In this document: one piece after another, positions 17,356-26,134 of the stretch | Position numbering within the stretch: the first letter of the stretch is position 1 | Layout: the number at the start of each line of letters is the position of its first letter | From: GM7GCV1 sp965222065 | Lineage (GTDB): Bacteria; Pseudomonadota; Gammaproteobacteria; Pseudomonadales; GM7GCV1 | Assembly: GCA_965222065.1 (NCBI GenBank) | Contig: OZ244933.1 | Span: 2,232,001-2,296,000 of the forward strand | DNA length: 64,000 nucleotides | Direction: 5' to 3' | Notes under the pieces: model-generated | Databases searched by the model: none | What the model was told of the DNA's origin: nothing | The model's input: only the letters and a program-made list of their open reading frames with translations | Translations under genes and position numbers: made by a program

Positions 17356-19362
17356 TCAGCCAAACATGGCTTTCAGACTGGCACGGGCATCGTTACCTTT
17401 TTGCTCGGCTTCTTCGGGTGTCTGGCTTTCGAAACCATGTCGAACCAGGTGTTCGACAGGTATTTCCTCGATAAAACGGCTAGGCGTTGTTGATATGGTC
17501 TCACCATAAAGCTTTCGGTTGGCGGCCATGGTTATGCAAAGGTTCTGCTTGGCCCGGGTGATACCAACATAAAAGAGCCGTCGCTCTTCCTCAATATTTT
17601 CCATATCAATACTGTTTTGGTGCGGCAGCATGCCTTCTTCGGCGCCCATCAGGTAGACAAAGGGAAATTCCAGTCCCTTGGCCGCATGCAGTGTCATCAA
17701 CTGTATGCGGTCGCTGGCGTTTTCTTCCTGCTGTTCATCGAGCATATCGCGCAATACCAGCTTGCCTATGGCTTCTTCCAGGGCATTGTCTTCTTCCTGG
17801 TCTTCGAGCATTTTCTTAATGCTGTCGATGAGCAGGTTGACGTTTTTCATGCGTCCTTCAGCCACTTTCACTGAACTTGCGTTTTGGACAAGCCAGCCAA
17901 AATAGTCGATATCCTCGATCATCTCGTGAATTAGCGGGACAGGATCCGCCTGGTAACAGGCCTGCTGGATATGGCTGAACCACTGATGAAACCGCTGCAA
18001 TCGTTCACGCCCCGTTCCGCTCAGGTATTGTTCCAGGCCAATTTCATCACAGGCCTGAAACAGCCCGCAGCCTCGCTCTGTCGCGTAGCTAACTAGTTGC
18101 TGCAGGGTTTGGGTGCCGATTTGTCTTCTTGGTGTATTGATAATTCGCAAAAAAGCGTTGTCATCATCCGGGTTAATCAGCAGACGCAGATAGGCCATGA
18201 TGTCCTTGATTTCGGTTTTGGCGTAAAACGAGGTACCCCCGCTGATCTGGTAGGGAATGCCTGCCCCCTGAAGCTTGAGCTCAAGTAACCGCGCCTGGTG
18301 GTTACTGCGATAAAGGATGGCGATATCCCGGTATTTCAGGCGCCTGGATGCGACCTGGAATTGCAGGTCGTCGACAATCCAGTCCATTTCGTCATCACCA
18401 TCGGGGAGAAGACTGACACGTATCGGGTCTCCTATCCCAAGCTCACTCCACAGTGACTTGTCGAACACGTGGGGGTTGTTGCCGATCACCGCGTTCGCCG
18501 AGGCAAGGATGCGTCCTGATGAGCGATAATTTTGCTCAAGTTTGACCACTTTCAGGTCAGGAAAGTCTTCCTGTAACTGGGCCAGGTTTTCGGGTCGCGC
18601 ACCGCGCCAGGCATAAATGGACTGGTCATCATCACCCACTACCGTCAATTTCCCCCGGTTTTGCACCAATCTTTTTACCAGTTCGTACTGGCATTCGTTG
18701 GTGTCCTGGTACTCGTCCACCAGCAGGTAGCGAATGCGATTGCGCCAGTGCTCCAGGATTTCGCTGTAGTCCTCAAACAATTGCACCGGGATCAGTATCA
18801 GGTCATCAAAGTCGACTGCGTTATAGGCTTTCACCGCATCTCGATAATGCAAATAAAGTCGGGCAATGCGGGCTTCGCCTGTCGTTTCTGCCAGGGAGAT
18901 GGCCTGTTCCGGAGATGTCAGCTGGTTTTTGAAGCTGGAAATCTGGTTGCGTGCCAGTTCCAGTTGTTCCAGGGCCATATCGTTTGACTGGACGCAGAGT
19001 TCTTTCAGTATTTTCAGGCTGTCTTCGCTATCCAGAATGGAAAATCCCGGCTTGAGACCTGCCTCCTTGAGGTGGTGTCGGATAATGTCCAGGCCCAGCG
19101 TATGAAAGGTTGAAACCCGTAACCCCTTGGATGCGGTTTTGGGTACAAGTTGGCCAACCCGGTCGCGCATTTCGCGCGCGGCTTTATTGGTAAAGGTAAC
19201 AGCCGCGATATTCCTTGCAGAGAAGCCACAGTGCTCAATAAGGTAGGCAATTTTTCGGGTGATAACGGAGGTTTTGCCGCTGCCCGCGCCGGCGAGTACC
19301 AGCAACGGTGAATCGATATATTTGACGGCTTCGCGTTGCGGTTTGTTCAGGCCGTCGAGCAT
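17356..19362 (-). CDS. rep: ATP-dependent DNA helicase Rep
   Basis: 668 residues, near the 673 of E. coli Rep. It is an SF1A 3'-5' helicase that removes proteins ahead of the replication fork. Motifs in order: Q-motif LNKPQREAV, Walker A AGAGSGKT (near 23-30), TFTNKAAREM, Walker B LLVDEYQDTN, VGDDDQSIYAWRGA, LEQNYRSS, and motif V/VI TLHAAKGLEFPFVYLMGAEEG with RRLFYVGITRAK. The shorter C-terminus and overall pattern fit Rep better than UvrD. Confidence 0.95.
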   Translation of the reverse strand: MLDGLNKPQREAVKYIDSPLLVLAGAGSGKTSVITRKIAYLIEHCGFSARNIAAVTFTNKAAREMRDRVGQLVPKTASKGLRVSTFHTLGLDIIRHHLKEAGLKPGFSILDSEDSLKILKELCVQSNDMALEQLELARNQISSFKNQLTSPEQAISLAETTGEARIARLYLHYRDAVKAYNAVDFDDLILIPVQLFEDYSEILEHWRNRIRYLLVDEYQDTNECQYELVKRLVQNRGKLTVVGDDDQSIYAWRGARPENLAQLQEDFPDLKVVKLEQNYRSSGRILASANAVIGNNPHVFDKSLWSELGIGDPIRVSLLPDGDDEMDWIVDDLQFQVASRRLKYRDIAILYRSNHQARLLELKLQGAGIPYQISGGTSFYAKTEIKDIMAYLRLLINPDDDNAFLRIINTPRRQIGTQTLQQLVSYATERGCGLFQACDEIGLEQYLSGTGRERLQRFHQWFSHIQQACYQADPVPLIHEMIEDIDYFGWLVQNASSVKVAEGRMKNVNLLIDSIKKMLEDQEEDNALEEAIGKLVLRDMLDEQQEENASDRIQLMTLHAAKGLEFPFVYLMGAEEGMLPHQNSIDMENIEEERRLFYVGITRAKQNLCITMAANRKLYGETISTTPSRFIEEIPVEHLVRHGFESQTPEEAEQKGNDARASLKAMFG

Positions 19363-19452
19363 GATCGTTTCAACTATCCAGGTAAATAAGAAGAGGGGAT
19401 TCTAGCAGTGCTTGTGCCTGCTTATCAGTCTTGTTGTCTCAGGTTGTTTTTG

Positions 19453-20085
19453 TTAGCAGGGACTCGCAACGCGACGGAACGTCAGGTTGATTCTGGGCGT
19501 GGTCACTTTGGCCGATTTGGGTAACTGATGCTGCCAGTATTTCTGGGTGTCGCCTGTCATCAATAGCAGGCTTCCCTGCTCCAGAAAGACGGATACCTTT
19601 TCCCTGCTTTGTACATGGCGAAAGTCGAAACGACGTTCAGCCCCGAGAGACACCGACGCAATGGCGCTCACATCGAGTTCTTTCTCGTTGTCCTGATGCC
19701 ATCCCATGCCCTGGGAACCATCTTTGTAAAGGTTGGCCAGGCAGGCATTAAATGAAATCCGGGTCAGTGCTTCGACCTGTTGCCTGATCTCCAGGAGCGC
19801 CGGGTGCCAGGGGAGAGGCTTATCATGAGTCGAGCCTGAATAGGTATAGGAGAGATCTGAATCACCAAACCAGGCGACCTTCCTGGCTGTCACATAGTGC
19901 TTACCATAGAGAAATACTTCGTCCTGTCTCCAGGCTGTCTGCGTCAACAGAAACTGATAGAACTCCAGTGCCTTTCGGGGCGAGAAAACTGGCCCGAAGT
20001 ATTGGCAGCTGCCTTGCCCGGGCAGTACTTGCCGTGGCGCTTCAGATATTGCTTCCTGAAGGGGCAAGCCTGCCTGGTAGCTCAT
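19453..20085 (-). CDS. AlkB-like 2-oxoglutarate/Fe(II) dioxygenase
   Basis: 210 residues. Proteins of this family remove methyl groups from N1-methyladenine and N3-methylcytosine in DNA or RNA by oxidation. Iron ligands are visible as HxD in GMGWHQDNE and the distal His in YWQHQLPK. The 2-oxoglutarate-binding Arg pair is in RINLTFRR. The body (NACLANLYKDGSQGMGWHQD) resembles ALKBH2/3-type proteins more than E. coli AlkB. The gene lies 5 bases after the stop of the periplasmic protein upstream, so the two are probably cotranscribed. There is no Ada-type neighbour. Confidence 0.88.
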   Translation of the reverse strand: MSYQAGLPLQEAISEAPRQVLPGQGSCQYFGPVFSPRKALEFYQFLLTQTAWRQDEVFLYGKHYVTARKVAWFGDSDLSYTYSGSTHDKPLPWHPALLEIRQQVEALTRISFNACLANLYKDGSQGMGWHQDNEKELDVSAIASVSLGAERRFDFRHVQSREKVSVFLEQGSLLLMTGDTQKYWQHQLPKSAKVTTPRINLTFRRVASPC

Positions 20086-20090
20086 AGAGG

Positions 20091-20801
20091 TTAAGGCAGG
20101 CCGTCCAGACGTTCGACAAACTCCATGGGATGGGAAAGCCTCAGGGGTTCGTCGTTACCCAGTGCGCCGACGGCGACTTCCAGGTGGATTTCCCGGGTAT
20201 TAAATATACGCATGGGCGAATCGTCGGTAACCACGGTTAAATACGCGCTTTCTCCCGGCGAAATGTTCTGCGTATCCAGACTGGCTTCCACAATATCGTA
20301 GCTCTCGCCGCGACTATCACTGACGGCCAGGGCCCTGGGATTCAGTGCGGGTAGCGTTGTATCCGTGGCCGCACTGATCTCGATATTAAAATGGATGGAG
20401 GAGTCGCGACGGGTGCCCTTGCTCACCCCGGCACGTGATTCTTCCTCGACAATAAAGACTTCATTAATTGCGTATTGCATCCCGGACATTTGATTTGCCG
20501 CGGCCTGGTTTTGGGGGCGGTTCATGCTGATCGTCACGATACCGTTTTCACTTCGGGAAGCGGCGGCAGGGGAAGAAGCGGCAGCAGGGGCTGCTTCGAC
20601 ATACTCCCAGGTGTTGTCTTCATTGACACGGGCCAGACGACCGTCTGGTGTGGTTACCAGGGAACCTTCATCAACATATTCCCAGCTTCCGTCATCCTTA
20701 AGCAGGATTTTCTTGCCATCGGGGCCGTCGACGATTTGTTGGGCCTGGGCCAGGGAAGTGGCAAATGCCAAAACTGCAAAAATAAGCCAAAGTTTTTTCA
20801 T
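20091..20801 (-). CDS. Periplasmic protein with repeated DGxxxxLxDDGSWEYV motifs
   Basis: 236 residues with a signal peptide (MKKLWLIFAVLAFATSLAQA). Two similar motifs follow at about 25-45 and 49-69: GPDGKKILLKDDGSWEYV, then TPDGRLARVNEDNTWEYV. An Ala-rich linker comes next, then a beta-rich domain of about 150 residues with no family I can name. It probably sits in the periplasm. The short spacing to the AlkB-like gene suggests one transcript, but no functional link is evident. Confidence 0.75.
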   Translation of the reverse strand: MKKLWLIFAVLAFATSLAQAQQIVDGPDGKKILLKDDGSWEYVDEGSLVTTPDGRLARVNEDNTWEYVEAAPAAASSPAAASRSENGIVTISMNRPQNQAAANQMSGMQYAINEVFIVEEESRAGVSKGTRRDSSIHFNIEISAATDTTLPALNPRALAVSDSRGESYDIVEASLDTQNISPGESAYLTVVTDDSPMRIFNTREIHLEVAVGALGNDEPLRLSHPMEFVERLDGLP

Positions 20802-20859
20802 GTGATTACCGAAATTAGGAAGATGGACAGGTTAGGGGCTACTTGTCGATTTTAGCAAC

Positions 20860-22386
20860 TTAATTTGTATTGACACCATATTTGGAAAACGCCTGTTGCA
20901 AGGGCTGAAGTTGAGTCTCATATCGTTTCCAGCGGCCGATGCTTTTGGTTGATATGGGTTCACGAACCTGGCTGGCGCTTAGCGTTCGCACGGCCCGCTG
21001 TGTCTCGTGGGGATTAAAGCAGGAAGGGGCTTCACTGAGATGGCAGTGAGCCAGTATTTTGCGAATTTCCGGTTCGGGGGTTTCTGCCAGTGTTTCGTAC
21101 TTTATGCGCAGGAGGTTGTCTCCCAACAGTGCCTCCCAGTGCCCGGCCAGTTTGCGGAAGCTGGCGTAATACTGTGCCATCTCATTAAAGTCATAGCTGA
21201 ATCTCAGCCCCTGGCTGAACAGTTGGCGGTAACAGCCAAAACCCAGATCCATGGGGTCTCGCTCGACCAGGATCAGTTTGGCGTTCGGCAGGCAAAGGCG
21301 GATAAAACCGGCCGTTTTAAAATTCAGTAACGCCTTGTCGGTAAAACGTCGCTGTCCTTCGCGCAGGGGCTCGGTCAGTCGCGTATAGGCTTCGCCAATT
21401 TCTCGCCAGCCACTTGCTGGCAGCGCTTCCAGTGTGTGCGGAAATTGGCCGCCAATACGGTATTTTCTTTGTATTTTACGGGTTGCATCCCCCAATGCAG
21501 AGAGTTCGTCGGCGCCAATAATATCCGGGTGTGAGGCCACAATTTGTTCCACGAGGGTAGTGCCACTACGAGGCATGCCAAAGATGAAGATGGGTTCCAG
21601 CTCTTCATATCCTTTACCACTATGCTGCTGCATAAATTCAGGGGTGAATATCTCGCGGATGGCATCGTCAATAGCCAGGTCTGCCTCGACCCGGTAATCC
21701 ATGGTCGCGCGTTTTTGCTCATTTGCCGTTTTCAGGTGATCGAAGGCCTGTTCATACGCCCCCTGTTTTTCGAGCAAACGATAGGCACAAAAATGAAAAT
21801 AATGGGCGTTGGCCGGGTCGCTGACCCTGGGTAGCACCTTCTGGATACTGTCCAGATCTTCCGTCTCTGTATGACTGATATCCGATTTGTTCCAGTAGGC
21901 GACGCCGTAATCGGGCTTGATGGCAATGGCCCGGCTGAGCAATTTTTCCGCTTTCTCAAAATCTCCCAGATTTTTGTATGCACTGCCCAGACTATTCAGG
22001 GTCACCGGGTCGGCCGGGTTTAACTTATAGAGTTTTTCCAGCCAGGAGGTGGCCTCAGTCATGCGTCCACTCAAACGCAATCCATGAGAGAGGTAAGTCA
22101 ATGCCAGGGAGTCCCGGGGCTGTTTCTTTAAATAGGCACTGGTTAGTTCGATGAGCTCGGATTTCATCTCCTGGTCGCAGAGCAGCTGATAAAAAGCGCC
22201 CCTGAATCTCAGGCTGCCGGGATTCTGATCCAGCACCTGGCGACCCTGTTGCAAGGCAGCGGCGGGCATTTGACGGGCGAGGGCGTTCAGCCAGGCGGCG
22301 GCCTGCTCGTCGCTGAGGGGGCGGGGTTTCCCGTTCTGGGGAACCAATACGGGTTTGCTGTTTGTTTTCCTGGGCTTGGGAGGCAT
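20860..22386 (-). CDS. TPR-repeat sulfotransferase
   Basis: 508 residues. The N-terminal half (about 30-230) is TPR repeats (e.g. NPADPVTLNSLGSAYKNLGD, FEKAEKLLSRAIAIKPDYGVAYWN). The C-terminal half is a sulfotransferase_3-type domain: the PAPS 5'-phosphosulfate loop is FIFGMPRSGTTLVEQIVASHP, and the 3'-phosphate region is around LPNAKLILVERDPMDLGFGCY. Such proteins transfer sulfate from PAPS, but the acceptor cannot be told from sequence. No PAPS-synthesis gene is near. It is cytoplasmic by prediction, with a very basic N-terminus. Confidence 0.85.
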   Translation of the reverse strand: MPPKPRKTNSKPVLVPQNGKPRPLSDEQAAAWLNALARQMPAAALQQGRQVLDQNPGSLRFRGAFYQLLCDQEMKSELIELTSAYLKKQPRDSLALTYLSHGLRLSGRMTEATSWLEKLYKLNPADPVTLNSLGSAYKNLGDFEKAEKLLSRAIAIKPDYGVAYWNKSDISHTETEDLDSIQKVLPRVSDPANAHYFHFCAYRLLEKQGAYEQAFDHLKTANEQKRATMDYRVEADLAIDDAIREIFTPEFMQQHSGKGYEELEPIFIFGMPRSGTTLVEQIVASHPDIIGADELSALGDATRKIQRKYRIGGQFPHTLEALPASGWREIGEAYTRLTEPLREGQRRFTDKALLNFKTAGFIRLCLPNAKLILVERDPMDLGFGCYRQLFSQGLRFSYDFNEMAQYYASFRKLAGHWEALLGDNLLRIKYETLAETPEPEIRKILAHCHLSEAPSCFNPHETQRAVRTLSASQVREPISTKSIGRWKRYETQLQPLQQAFSKYGVNTN

Positions 22387-22443
22387 GCCGCTATTCTATT
22401 GAAAAGATTTAAAAGGGCTAGCCATTATTCCCGCTGGGCAACA

Positions 22444-22460
22444 TGCACAAAAAGAGTGCG
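22444..22460 (+). promoter_or_regulatory. Candidate NtrC-binding site
   Basis: TGCAC, seven bases, GTGCG: the outer half-sites of the NtrC consensus (TGCACCA-N3-TGGTGCA) with one mismatch, 71 bases upstream of the sigma-54 -24 element. Weak, as the inner bases do not match. Confidence 0.4.
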
Positions 22461-22530
22461 CTTAAGTCAGTGTTTTGCGCTGTTTTGACGCGATATACCC
22501 CTCCATTACCGCTATGGCCCCCAAAAAGCT

Positions 22531-22545
22531 TGGCACGATTCTTGT
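22531..22545 (+). promoter_or_regulatory. Sigma-54 promoter of the guanidine import operon
   Basis: TGGCACG-ATTC-TTGT matches the -24/-12 consensus TGGCACG-N4-TTGC except for the last base, with correct spacing. Transcription would start near 22557 and include the riboswitch. Confidence 0.7.
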
Positions 22546-22633
22546 TTAACTACATGGGTATCGAGAGATATTTAAGTCGCCTCATCGCCATGTAAGTTGT
22601 CTGGCCTGAGCGCAGCTTCACAATTTGTAAATA

Positions 22634-22775
22634 GTATCGCTAGGGTTCCGGCTGAACCAATCCAGAGATTTGATTTTCAGCGCCAGGTCCGAGAGCGATC
22701 GACCTTTCTCTTCATTGCCTCTTCATTTCGGGGGCAGGAAAAGGTTACACGGCGGGACAAAAGCCCGGGAGGATT
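22634..22775 (+). promoter_or_regulatory. Guanidine-I riboswitch (ykkC class), copy 1
   Basis: Conserved blocks are present in the expected order: CTAGGGTTCCG (22640), CAGGTCCGAGAG (22684) and ACACGGCGGGACAAAAGCCCG followed by GGAGGA (22747). ykkC subtypes also sense ppGpp or PRPP; the guanidine assignment here comes from the genes it precedes. It lies about 95 bases before the ABC substrate-binding protein. Confidence 0.92.
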
Positions 22776-22868
22776 GAGCGGCGAGATCGCGCTTAAGTAC
22801 CTCTCATATGGGTTCCGACAGTGACCAATTCGCGGCAAGCCGTGTTCAACAAACAAGAGGAAGGCATT

Positions 22869-23855
22869 ATGCAACTCCACAATATCGCATCAAAAATCTT
22901 CGCAGCACTTCTTGCTGTATCAAGTTTAACTTTTGTCGCCAAGGCATCGGCCCAACCGCTGGTCATTGGCTACAGTGACTGGCCCGGCTGGGTTGCCTGG
23001 GAAGTTGCCATTGAAAAAGACTGGTTTGCAGAAGCCGGTGTCGACGTCGAGTTTGAGTGGTTTGATTACGTCGCATCGATGGACGCCTTTGCTGCAGATC
23101 AGCTTGATGGCGTATTGATGACCAACGGTGACACGCTGGTGACGGGTTCTACTGGCGCTATGGGTGTCATGATCATCATTGGCGATTACAGCAATGGCAA
23201 TGACATGGTGGTTGCCGCCCCCGGTATTGAGTCCGTCGCCGACCTGGAAGGCAAAAGTGTTGGAGTGGAAATTGGCTTTGTCGGCCATTTGCTACTGCTT
23301 AATGCACTGGAAGAAGCGGGACTGACAGAGTCCGATGTCGAGCTGGTTAATGTGCCCACCAATGAGACTCCCCAGGTGCTGGCCTCCGGTGATGTCGATG
23401 CCATTGTGGCCTGGCAGCCAAACTCCGGCCAGGCGCTGTCTCTCGTTCCCGGTTCCACAGCTATTTACACCTCGGCCGATGAGCCCGGATTGATCTATGA
23501 CGTTCTGGCCGTTTCCCCGCAAAGCCTGAATTCCCGGCGCGATGACTGGTCAAAAGTGATCGATGTCTGGTATCGGGTGGTTGATTACATTTTGGACCCT
23601 GCGACAACCGGTGATGCCCTTGAGATTATGTCTGCCCGAGTCGGTCTTTCTCCGGAAGAATATGCCCCGCTTTTGTCCGGTACCAAGTTGCTGACACTGG
23701 AAGAAGCCAAGGGATTTTTTGAGATGACCGATGGCTTCGATTCACTCTGGGGTTCTTCCAAAATCTCGGACGAATTTAACCTCGAATACGAAGTCTATTC
23801 CGAGCCACAGGATCTGGATGCCTACATTGATGGCAGCCTGACCCTGGAAAAATAG
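22869..23855 (+). CDS. ABC transporter substrate-binding protein, probable guanidine importer
   Basis: 328 residues from the ATG at 22869, behind AGAGGAAGG. The signal peptide is about 28 residues (ending AKASAQ). The mature protein is of the NMT1/TauA/SsuA type: LVIGYSDWPGWVAWEVAIEKDWFAE and later the DLEGKSVGVEIGFVGHLLL segment. These proteins bind small solutes in the periplasm and deliver them to a NitT/TauT-type permease. The guanidine-I riboswitch upstream and the assimilation genes downstream point to guanidine or a close derivative as the ligand; this is inference. It is first in an operon with the permease and ATPase. Confidence 0.88.
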   Translation: MQLHNIASKIFAALLAVSSLTFVAKASAQPLVIGYSDWPGWVAWEVAIEKDWFAEAGVDVEFEWFDYVASMDAFAADQLDGVLMTNGDTLVTGSTGAMGVMIIIGDYSNGNDMVVAAPGIESVADLEGKSVGVEIGFVGHLLLLNALEEAGLTESDVELVNVPTNETPQVLASGDVDAIVAWQPNSGQALSLVPGSTAIYTSADEPGLIYDVLAVSPQSLNSRRDDWSKVIDVWYRVVDYILDPATTGDALEIMSARVGLSPEEYAPLLSGTKLLTLEEAKGFFEMTDGFDSLWGSSKISDEFNLEYEVYSEPQDLDAYIDGSLTLEK

Positions 23856-23885
23856 TCCAGTTATTGATTGTTTAGGGCGTAATAG

Positions 23886-24851
23886 ATGAGTTCAGCACCC
23901 TGGTTTGCCCCGCGCGTCGCGCTACCCGTTCGGCGCGAAAGGGCGCTGACCATCGCGTCTTTCCTGCTACCCCTGTTTATCTGGGCCATAGTTAGCTATG
24001 TGCCCTTTATCTGGCATCCCAATATTGAAATCACCGAGCCGGGATCGGTCAGCTATTTCCAGGAAGGGATGCAAATAGAGCGATCACGGTTTGCCGAAGA
24101 GCGCCAGAAGATACAGGAAGAGGGTGGCGAACTGCCCGAGGGTTTTCGCGCCAACCCCATTTACCTTCCCGCACCTCACGAAGTTGCCAAATCTTTTTAC
24201 ACCTCGTTTACCACCGAGCCACGTCGGCGAAGTGAGCAGTGGCTGCATTAAAGTCTATGGCACAGCATCCAGGTAATCTTCTGGGGGTTTGCCCTGTCAT
24301 CCCTGATCGGTGTCCCGCTGGGGGTTCTTTGTGGCACTTATGCGACCATTTCCAGACTGCAGGAACCATTTATCGAGTTTTTTCGGTATTTGCCTGCCCC
24401 GGCTTTTGGTGCGCTGGCCGTCGCCATTCTGGGGATACATGATGGTCCCAAGATCGCCATTATCTTTATCGGGACGTTCTTCCAGCAGGTATTGGTAATC
24501 GCCAACACGACGCGCAAGCTGGATTTATCCCTGCTTGAAGCGGCGATGACATTGGGTGCCCGTAAAATCCAGCTGTTGTTCAAAGTGGTTATTCCAGGGA
24601 TTTTGCCGGATTTATACAGGGACCAGCGTATTCTGCTTGGCTGGGCATGGACGTATCTGATTGTGGCCGAGCTTATAGGTACCAGTTCCGGGATCACCTG
24701 GTTTATTACCCAGCAGGCCCGTTACAAAAATTTCGACAATGTGTTTGCGGCCATCATGATGATTGGCATTATCGGCCTGGTAACGGACATCATCCTGGCC
24801 AAACTGGGCAAACGCCTTTTCCCCTGGGAACGTGGGAGCAACAAGACATGA
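23886..24851 (+). pseudogene. ABC transporter permease interrupted by one in-frame TAA
   Basis: Read through, this is a 321-codon permease of the NitT/TauT type. The TAA at 24249-24251 (codon 122) splits it; both halves are in the same frame and the sequence continues seamlessly (WLH-stop-SLWHSIQVIFWGF), so this is not a frameshift. The first part holds TM1 (about 22-40) and a long loop. The second holds the remaining membrane helices and the EAA loop EAAMTLGARKIQLLFKVVIPG that docks on the ATPase. A GAA or GAG codon at this place would need one base change to become TAA or TAG. It could be a recent null mutation, a base-call error, or read-through. No good internal start is visible after the stop. 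Confidence 0.85.
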
Positions 24852-24875
24852 TTGTCTTGGCAAGAGAAAATTGAC

Positions 24876-25787
24876 ATGAGCAAAATAGAACTCCCCAGTT
24901 ATCTGGACCAAAGCCCCGAGGTCAAGCAGCGTTTTGACGAGCTCAAGCAGCGGGACGTTATTCTGGAGGTCAAGGATCTTGGCAAGCAGTTCGATACTGC
25001 CAAGGGTCAGGTGACCGCGCTCAAGGACATTAACTTCAAGGTACATCGTCGTGAATTTGTCACGGTGATCGGGCCATCGGGTTGCGGCAAATCCACCCTG
25101 ATACGGATTTTGGCAGGGCTTGAGTCTGCCAGCTCCGGGGCGGTATTACTGGATGACCATCCTGTACAGGGGCCTGGCCCGGATCGCGGAATGGTGTTCC
25201 AGGGGTATACCCTGTTTCCCTGGTTGACGGTCAAGAAAAATGTCATGTTCGGCCTGCGAAACCAGGGAGCTTCTCCGGCCAATGCGGAGAGTGAGGCAAT
25301 GCAGTGGATTGACCTGGTCGGACTGGAAAGGTTTGCTGACAGCTACCCCGATCAGTTATCCGGAGGTATGAAACAGCGGGTGGCCATTGCGCGTGCTTTG
25401 GCGGCCAAGCCCAGAATCTTGCTTATGGATGAGCCCTTTGGCGCGCTGGATGCCCAGACCCGTGCAAAAATGCAGTCTTATCTTATCGAGATATGGAAAA
25501 ACATTGATGTCACTATCCTGTTTATTACCCACGATCTGGATGAGGCAATTTACCTGGCGGATCGCATCCTGGTTCTCAAGGCAAACCCGGGAGAGGTCAA
25601 TGAGGTGATCGAGGTGCCAGTGCCCAGGCCTCGAGGAGAAGACCAGTTTATTGAGCCGGAATTTTTGGCGACCAGAAAGCGACTGGATGAGCTGATTCAT
25701 CCTCCGTCCAGTCAGGATGAGGAAGAAGATAAATTGAATATGATCCGGTTTGCCAGGATTGGGGATGAGGTCGAACCTCAAGAATAG
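24876..25787 (+). CDS. ABC transporter ATP-binding protein, guanidine importer
   Basis: 303 residues from the ATG at 24876; a TTG at 24852 directly after the permease stop would add eight. Motifs: Walker A GPSGCGKST, Q-loop QGYTLFPWLT, signature LSGGMKQRVAIARAL, Walker B ILLMDEPFGALD, H-loop ITHDLDEAIYLAD. This is the TauB/SsuB/NrtD pattern. An N-terminal extension of about 30 residues precedes the core (PSYLDQSPEVKQRFDELKQ), as in other ykkC-associated transporters. It energises uptake through the permease next to it, which carries a stop codon in this sequence. Confidence 0.92.
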   Translation: MSKIELPSYLDQSPEVKQRFDELKQRDVILEVKDLGKQFDTAKGQVTALKDINFKVHRREFVTVIGPSGCGKSTLIRILAGLESASSGAVLLDDHPVQGPGPDRGMVFQGYTLFPWLTVKKNVMFGLRNQGASPANAESEAMQWIDLVGLERFADSYPDQLSGGMKQRVAIARALAAKPRILLMDEPFGALDAQTRAKMQSYLIEIWKNIDVTILFITHDLDEAIYLADRILVLKANPGEVNEVIEVPVPRPRGEDQFIEPEFLATRKRLDELIHPPSSQDEEEDKLNMIRFARIGDEVEPQE

Positions 25788-25800
25788 GAGGATTTATTTA

Positions 25801-25910
25801 GGCTATTTTTTGAAAATTGCGGCGTTATGTCCCCGCTCGTTCCTCGCCTATCTTGATGATATGTCTAGGGACTCGCTGCGGGATGCCTTGCACTTTCCTG
25901 AAAAATAGCA
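25801..25910. repeat. MITE-like element with imperfect inverted ends
   Basis: Begins GGCTATTTTTTGAAAA and ends TTTCCTGAAAAATAGC, whose reverse complement matches the start for about 12-15 bases. Matching continues loosely inward (GTCCCCGC on the left against CGGGATGC on the right). No open reading frame inside. It splits transporter and assimilation genes. Confidence 0.5.
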
Positions 25911-25949
25911 CTAACTAAAACCCCCTATTTAAGGAAAACATAAAGAAAT

Positions 25950-26072
25950 AGTTAACTAGGGTTCCGGTGACAGTTGGCAGTTTAAACGCGTCACGACTGG
26001 TCCGAGAGTTAACGACCTCAACCAACCATGTTGGTGGGTTACACGGCGGGACAAAAGCCCGGGAGATTGGCG
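25950..26072 (+). promoter_or_regulatory. Guanidine-I riboswitch (ykkC class), copy 2
   Basis: Blocks CTAGGGTTCCG (25956), ACTGGTCCGAGAG (25996) and ACACGGCGGGACAAAAGCCCG followed by GGAGA (26041) in the expected order and spacing. A further hairpin (GCCGG ... CCGGC, 26075-26100) follows, without a clear T-run. It lies about 60 bases before the first assimilation gene. Confidence 0.94.
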
Positions 26073-26134
26073 AAGCCGGATGGTCATTAGTGAGACCGGC
26101 TTCTAAAAACTTATGTGTAACTGGAGGAGCCGAC

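Larger units (their letters stand above)
22387..22868 (+). promoter_or_regulatory. Regulatory region of the guanidine import operon
   Basis: A gene-free stretch of about 480 bases holding, in order, a candidate NtrC site, a sigma-54 promoter, a guanidine-I riboswitch and a ribosome binding site (AGAGGAAG, 22856-22863). No intrinsic terminator is visible between riboswitch and gene, so control may act by another fold change or on translation. Confidence 0.7.
25788..26134 (+). promoter_or_regulatory. Region before the guanidine assimilation genes
   Basis: About 350 bases without a gene. It holds a MITE-like inverted-repeat element (25801-25910), an AT-rich stretch that may be a promoter, the second guanidine-I riboswitch, and a GGAGGA ribosome binding site at 26123. 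No sigma-54 site is visible, so these genes may be read from the upstream promoter, a sigma-70 promoter, or both. Confidence 0.6.

Noticed and set aside
23886..24851. Frameshift in the ABC permease
   Set aside because: The two open pieces are in the same frame (both starts divisible by three) and join without gap, so a nonsense codon explains the break.
22634..26072. ppGpp or PRPP subtype of the ykkC riboswitches
   Set aside because: Those subtypes control amino-acid or purine genes; both leaders here precede guanidine transport and breakdown genes. Not settled by sequence alone.
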